64,000 nucleotides of DNA from Echiichthys vipera (Eukaryota; Chordata; Actinopteri; Perciformes; Trachinidae). The notes under the pieces are model-generated. The model was given only the letters and a program-made list of their open reading frames with translations, was not told where the DNA came from and ran no database searches. Where the stretch lies: NCBI GenBank assembly GCA_963691815.1, contig OY829668.1, positions 16,659,953 through 16,723,952 of the forward strand, in the 5' to 3' direction. How positions within the stretch are numbered: position 1 is the first letter of the stretch; every line of letters begins with the position of its first letter. Made by a program: the position numbers and the translations under genes. This document shows, one piece after another, positions 57,800-64,000 of the stretch.

Positions 57800-60700
57800 T
57801 TTAGGCTCCTAGAGGGCACTCTAGCACATGTTCTGTCCCCTAGAGGACACTTTAACACGCGTTTGGGTTCCAAGGGGACACTTTAGCACGAGTTTTGGTT
57901 TCTAGAGGGCACTTTACCACGTGTTTAGGCTCCTAGAGGGCACTTTAGCACAAGTTTTGGTTTCTAGAGGGTACTCTAGCATGTTTGGCTCCTAGAGAGC
58001 ACTTTAGCACATGATTTGACTCCCAAGAGAGCAGTTTAGCACACTTTTTGGCTTCAAAGATGGCACTTTAGCACACATTTGGGCTCCTAGAGGGAACTTT
58101 AGCACAAGGTTTGGTTTCTAGAGCGTACTCTAGCATGTTCTGCTCCTAGATGGAACTTTAGCACACGTATTGGCTCTAAAAAGGATACTTTGGCACACGT
58201 TTTGGCTCCCAAGAGTGCACTTTAGCACGTGTTTGGGCTCCTAGAGGGCACTTTAGCACGTGTTTGGGCTCCTAAAAGAGAGCACTCAAGCACACAGTTT
58301 GGCTCCCAAGAGAGCACTTTAGCACACTATTTGGCTTCCAAGATGGCACTTTAGCACACGTTTTGGCTCCTAGAGGGCACTTAAGCATGTGTTTAGGCTT
58401 CTAGAGGCACAGGGTTTGGCTAGTATAGGACACTTTCACAGGTGTTTGGGCTCCTAAAGGGTACTTTAGCACAAGTTTTGGATTTTAGAGGGCACTTTAG
58501 CACACATTTTGGCTTTCATCACGGCACTTTAGATCACGTTTTGGCTCCTAGAGGGCACTTTAGTAAGTGTTTAGGCTGATAGAGTGCACTATAGCACAAT
58601 TTTTGTCCCTTAGTGGACACTTTAACACGTGTTTGCGCACTTAGAGGGCACTTTAGCACAAGTTTTGGTTTCTAGAGGGCACTTTACCACGTGTTTGGCT
58701 CCTAGAGGGCACTTTAGCACAGGTTTTGACTCCCAAGAGAACACTTTAGCAGACGTTTTGGCTTCCAAGACGGCACTTTAGCACACGTTTTGGCTCCTAG
58801 AGGGCACTTTAGCAAGTGTTTAGGCTCCTAGAGGGCACTTTAGCACATGTTTTGGCTCCCAAGACTACACTTTAGCACGTGTTTGGGCTCCAAGAGGGCA
58901 CTTTAGCACGTGTTTTCGCTCCCAAGACTGCACTTTAGCACGTGTTTGGGCTCCAAGAGGGCACTTTAACACGGGTTATGGTTCCTAGGGGACACTTTAG
59001 CAAGAGTTTTGGTTTCTAGAGGGCACTTTACCACTTTTTTAGGCTCGTAGAGGGCACTTTAGCAAAAGTTTTGGTTTCTAGAGGGTACTCTAGCATGTTC
59101 TGCTCCTAGATGGAACTTTAGCACACGTATTGGCTCTAAAAAGGATACTTTGGTACACGTTTTGGCTCCCAAAAGTGCACTTTAGCACTTGTTTGGGCTC
59201 CTAGAGGGCACTTTAGCTTGTGTTTGGGCTACTAAGAGAGCACTCAAGCACACAATTTGGCTCCCAAGAGAGCACTTTAGCACACGTTTTGGCTTCCAAG
59301 ATGGTACTTTAGCACACTTTTTGGCTCCTAGAGGGCACTTAAGCATGTGTTTAGGCTTCTAGAGGGCACTTTAGCACAGGGTTTGGCTAGTATAGGACAC
59401 TTTCACACGTGTTTGGGCTCCAAGAGGGCACTTCAGTACGTGTTTAGGCTCCCAGAGTGAACTTTAGCACAAGTTTTGATTTCTAGAAGGTACTCTAGCA
59501 TGGGGTTTGGATCGTAGAGGACACTTTAACACATGTTTTGGCTCGTAGACGGCACTTTAGCACAAGTTTTGTTTTCTAGAGAGCACTTAAGCACACTTTT
59601 TGGCTTCCAAGACGACACTTTTAAACACGTTTTGGCTCCTAGAGGGCACTATAGCTTGTGTTTAGACTCCTAGAGGGCACTTTAGCACAAGTTTTGGTTT
59701 CTAGAGGGCACTTTACCACAAGTTTAGGCTCCTAGAGGGCACTTTAAAACGTTTTTGGGCTCCTACTGGGCACTTTAACACATGTTTTGGCTCTCAAGAG
59801 AGCACTTTAGCACATGTTTTTGCTGCTAGAGGGCACTTGAGCACCTTTTTAGGCTCCTAGAGGTCACTTTTACCATGTGTTTAAGCTACTAGAGGGAACT
59901 ATAGCAAAAGTTTTGGTTTATTGAGGGTGCTCTAGCATGTTTGGCTCCTAGAGGGCACTTTAGCACACGTTTTGGCTCCCAAGAGAGCACATTAGCAAAC
60001 GTTTTGGCTTCCAAGACGGCACTATAGCACACGTTTTGGCTCGTAGAGGGCACTTGAGCACAGGATTTGGCTTGTAGAGTACACTTTAACACGTGTTTGG
60101 GCTCCTAGAGGGCACTTTACCACGTGTTTGGCTCCTAGAGGGCACTTTAGCACAGGTTTTGACTCCCAAGAGAACACTTTAGCAGACGTTTTGGCTTCCA
60201 AGACGGCACTTTAGCACACGTTTTGGCTCCTAGAGGGCACTTTAGCAAGTGTTTAGGCTCCTAGAGGGCAGTCTAGCACATGTTCTTTCCCCTAGAGGAC
60301 ACTTTAACACGCGTTTGGGTTCCAAGGGGACACTTTAGCACGAGTTTTGGTTTCTAGAGGGCACTTTACCACGTGTTTAGGCTCCTAGAGGGCACTTTAG
60401 CACAAGTTTTGGTTTCTAGAGGGTACTCTAGCATGTTTGGCTCCTAGAGAGCACTTTAGCACATGATTTGACCTCCAAGAGAGCAGTTTAGCACACTTTT
60501 TGGCTTCAAAGATGGCACTTTAGCACACATTTGGGCTCCTAGAGGGAACTTTAGCACAAGGTTTGGTTTCTAGAGGGTACTCTAGCATGTTCTGCTCCTA
60601 GATGGAACTTTAGCACACGTATTGGCTCTAAAAAGGATACTTTGGCACACGTTTTGGCTCCCAAGAGTGCATTTTAGCACGTGTTTGGGCTCCTAGAGGG

Positions 60701-62310
60701 CACTTTAGCACGTGTTTGGGCTCCTAAAAGAGAGCACTCAAGCACACAGTTTGGCTCCCAAGAGAGCACTTTAGCACACTATTTGGCTTCCAAGATGGCA
60801 CTTTAGCACACGTTTTGGCTCCTAGAGGGCACTTAAGCATGTGTTTAGGCTTCTAGAGGAACAGGGTTTGGCTAGTATAGGACACTTTCACAGGTGTTTG
60901 GGCTCCTAAAGGGCACTTTAGCACAAGTTTTGGATTTTAGAGGGCACTTTAGCACACATTTTGGCTTTCATCACGGCACTTTAGATCACGTTTTGGCTCC
61001 TAGAGGGCACTTTAGTAAGTGTTTAGGCTGCTAGAGGGCACTATAGCACAATTTTTGTCCCTTAGTGGACAGTTTAACACGTGTTTGCGCACTTAGAGGG
61101 CACTTTAGCACAAGTTTTGGTTTCTAGAGGGCACTTTACCACGTGTTTGGCTCCTAGAGGGCACTTTAGCACAGGTTTTGACTCCCAAGAGAACACTTTA
61201 GCAGACGTTTTGGCTTCCAAGACGGCACTTTAGCACACGTTTTGGCTCCTAGAGGGCACTTTAGCAAGTGTTTAGGCTCCTAGAGGGCACTTTAGCACAT
61301 GTTTTGGCTCCCAAGACTACACTTTAGCACGTGTTTGGGCTCCAAGAGGGCACTTTAGCACGTGTTTTGGCTACCAAGACTGCACTGTAGCACGTGTTTG
61401 GGCTCCAAGAGGGCACTTTAACACGGGTTATGGTTCCTAGGGGACACTTTAGCAAGAGTTTTGTTTTCTAGAGGGCACTTTACCACTTTTTTAGGCTCCT
61501 AGAAGGCACTTTAGCACAAGTTTTGGTTTCTAGAGGGTACTCTAGCATGTTCTGCTCCTAGATGGAACTTTAGCACACGTATTGGCTCTAAAAAGCATAC
61601 TTTGGTACACGTTTTGGCTCCCAAAAGTGCACTTTAGCACTTGTTTGGGCTCCTAGAGGGCACTTTAGCTTGTGTTTGGGCTACTAGAGGGCACTTTAGC
61701 ACAGGGTTTGGCTAGTATAGGACACTTTCACACGTGTTTGGGCTCCAAGAGGGCACTTCAGTACGTGTTTAGGCTCCCAGAGTGAACTTTAGCACAAGTT
61801 TTGATTTCTAGAAGGTACTCTAGCATGGGGTTTGGATCGTAGAGGACACTTTAACACATGTTTTGGCTCGTAGAGGGCACTTTAGCACAAGTTTTGTTTT
61901 CTAGAGAGCACTTAAGCACACTTTTTGGCTTCCAAGACGACACTTTTAAACACGTTTTGGCTCCTAGAGGGCACTATAGCTTGTGTTTAGACTCCTAGAG
62001 GGCACTTTAGCACAAGTTTTGGTTTCTAGAGGGCACTCTACCACAAGTTTAGGCTCCTAGAGGGCACTTTAAAACGTTTTTGGGCTCCTACTGGGCACTT
62101 TAACACATGTTTTGGCTCTCAAGAGAGCACTTTAGCACATGTTTTTGCTGCTAGAAGGCACTTGAGCACCTTTTTAGGCTCCTAGAGGTCACTTTTACCA
62201 TGTGTTTAAGCTACTAGAGGGAACTATAGCAAAAGTTTTGGTTTATTGAGGGTGCTCTAGCATGTTTGGCTCCTAGAGGGCACTTTAGCACACGTTTTGG
62301 CTCCCAAGAG
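57800..62310 (-). repeat. Tandem 2452-bp higher-order duplication
   Basis: Anchors CTAGCACATG (57821 and 60273), CTAGAGG before ACAGGGTTTGG (58401 and 60853) and TAGCATGTTC (59091 and 61543) all have an offset of 2452 bp. Beyond about 59220 in copy 1 the offset falls to 2325, then 2315, because copy 2 lacks a group of about four monomers. Similarity continues to about 59960 and 62275. At about 79 monomers this is the largest repeat unit in the window, and the copies look very similar. Confidence 0.85.
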
Positions 62311-64000
62311 TGCATTTTAGCACGTGTTTGGGCTCCTGAGAGAGCACTTTAGCACACGCTTTGGCTTCCAAGACGGCACTTTAGCACACGTTTTGGCTCC
62401 TAGAAGGCACTTAAGCACGTGTTTAGGCTCCTAGAGGGCACTTTAGCACAAGTTTTGGTTTCTAGAGGGCACTTTAGATCACGTTTTGGCTCCTAGAGGG
62501 CATTTTAGCACAAATTTTGTACCTAAGAGGAAACTTTAAAACGTGTTTGGGCTCCTAGAGGGCGCCTTAGCACAAGTTTTGGTTTCTAGAGGGCACTTTA
62601 CCATGTTTTTAGGCTCCTAGAGGGAACTTTACTACAAGTTTTGGTTTCTAGAGGGTACTCTAGCATGTTTGGCTCCTAGAGGGCACTTTAGCAAACGTTT
62701 TGGCTCGCAAGAGTGCACTTTAGCACGTGTTTGGGCTCCTAAGAGAACACTTTAGCAGACGTTTTGGCTCCTAAGAGAACACTTTAGCACACGTTTTGGT
62801 TTCCATGACGGAACTTTAGCACACGTTTTGGCTCCTAGAGGGCACTTAAGCACGTGTTTAGGCTCCTATAGGGCACTTTAGCACAGGGTTTGGCTCGTAG
62901 AGGACACTTAAACACGTGTTTAGTCTCCTAGAGGGCACTTTAGCACACGTTTTGACTTCCAAGATGGCACTTTAGCAAACGTTTTGGCTACTTGAGGGGA
63001 CTTAAGCATGTGTTTAGGCTTCTAGAGGGCACTTTAGCACAGGTTTTGTCCCCTAGAGGACACTTTAACACGTGTTTGGGCTCCTAGAGGACACTTTAGC
63101 ACAAGTTTTGGTTTCTAGAGGGCACTTTAGCACACGTTTTAGCTTCAAAGACGGCACTATAGATCACGTTCTGGCTCCTAGAGGGCACTTTAGCAAGTGT
63201 TTAGGCTCCTAGATGGCACTTAAGCACACGTTTTGGCTCACGTGAGGATACTTTAGCACAAGTTTTGGCTCCCAAGAGTGCACTTCAGCACGTTTTTGGG
63301 CTCCAAGAGGGCACTTTAGCATGTGTTGGGCTCCTAAGAGAGCACTTTAGCATGTGTTTGGGCTCCTAGAGGGAACTTTAGCACGTGATATGGATCCTAA
63401 GAGAGCATTTAGCACACGTTTTGGCTCTCAAGAGAGCACTTTAGCACATGTTTTGGCTTCCAAGATGGCACTTTAGCACACGTTTTGGCTCCTAGAGGGC
63501 ACTTTCGCACAGGATTTGGCTCGTAGAGGACACTTTAACGCGTGTTTAGGCTCTTAGAGGGAGCTTTAGCACAAGTTTTGGTTTCTACAGGGAACTTTCG
63601 CACACGTTTTAGCTTCTAAGACGGCACTATAGTTCACCTGTTTGGGCTCCTAGAGGACAATTTAGCACAAGTTTTGGTTTCTAGAGGGCACTTAACCACG
63701 TGTTTAGGATCCTAGAGGAAAGTTTAGCACAAGTTTTGGTTTCTAGAGGGTACTCTAGCATGTTTAGAGGGCACTTTAGCAAACGTTTTGGCTCTCAACA
63801 GTGCCCTTTACCACGTGTTTGGCCTCCTAGAGGGTACTTTAGCACACGTTTTGTTTCCCAAGAGTGCACTTTAGCACGTGTTTGGGCTCCTAAGAGAGCA
63901 CTTTAGCACACGTTTTGACTTCCAAGACATAACTTTAGCACACAATTTGGCTCCTAGAGGGCACTTTAGCACGTGCTTTGGCTTCAAAGATGGCTCTTTA

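Larger units (their letters stand above)
46278..64000 (-). repeat. Satellite A, inverted orientation, segment 5
   Basis: An uninterrupted ~31-bp repeat array running to the end of the window. It holds several higher-order duplications listed separately. Frames of 60-77 codons on both strands are satellite translations. I saw no transposon, RNA gene or unique sequence longer than about one monomer in this 17.7-kb block. Confidence 0.95.

Noticed and set aside
1..64000. Calling the window a centromere
   Set aside because: Higher-order satellite fits pericentromeric or other heterochromatin, but nothing in the sequence alone shows centromere function; CENP-A mapping would be needed.

Overview
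This looks like a heterochromatic, satellite-dominated stretch of a vertebrate genome, most likely a teleost fish. The inference rests on a piggyBac element with TTAA target duplications, a Penelope-like retroelement tail of the kind common in fish, a retroviral solo LTR, degenerate eukaryotic tRNA-Glu and tRNA-Gln copies, and no bacterial-style genes. I see no intact host protein-coding gene. Nearly all long open frames are by-products of a roughly 31-bp satellite, which can stay open because 31 is not a multiple of 3.

Layout. (1) 1-15552: satellite A, a roughly 31-bp tandem repeat read on the + strand as 'AAAACGTGTGCTAAAGTGCC...'. (2) 15553-16491: an internally deleted piggyBac element with TTAA on both sides and a remnant of the transposase N-terminus. 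(3) 16492-18795: satellite B, a different 20-bp repeat (TTCTAGAATGTTAAGTCACA) broken by about seven copies of a longer linker. (4) 18796-64000: satellite A again, but in the opposite orientation, interrupted by four inserts.

The four inserts are these. 23685-25742 is a DNA element with 15-bp terminal inverted repeats, an internal inverted repeat and a nested 658-bp solo LTR flanked by AGCC. 26571-27036 is a 5'-truncated Penelope-like element on the minus strand, flanked by a 12-bp duplication; it carries the last 54 codons of its ORF and a hammerhead-like motif. 32048-35884 is a tandem array of a roughly 1.12-kb unit holding four tRNA-derived sequences (Glu, Glu-like, Gln on the other strand, Glu-like), all damaged; one unit was hit by a 121-bp fold-back Penelope fragment with a 13-bp duplication. 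44267-46277 is a non-satellite segment with a 225-codon open frame, a short overlapping frame resembling part of a fish endogenous retrovirus envelope, and two sets of local tandem repeats.

Satellite A is organised into higher-order repeats of several sizes (about 0.4, 0.5, 0.56, 0.9, 1.2 and 2.45 kb). Some neighbouring copies are nearly identical, which points to recent unequal exchange. The inserts work as time markers in this array. Boundaries of satellite blocks were read by eye and are good to a few bases at inserts and to tens of bases inside the arrays.
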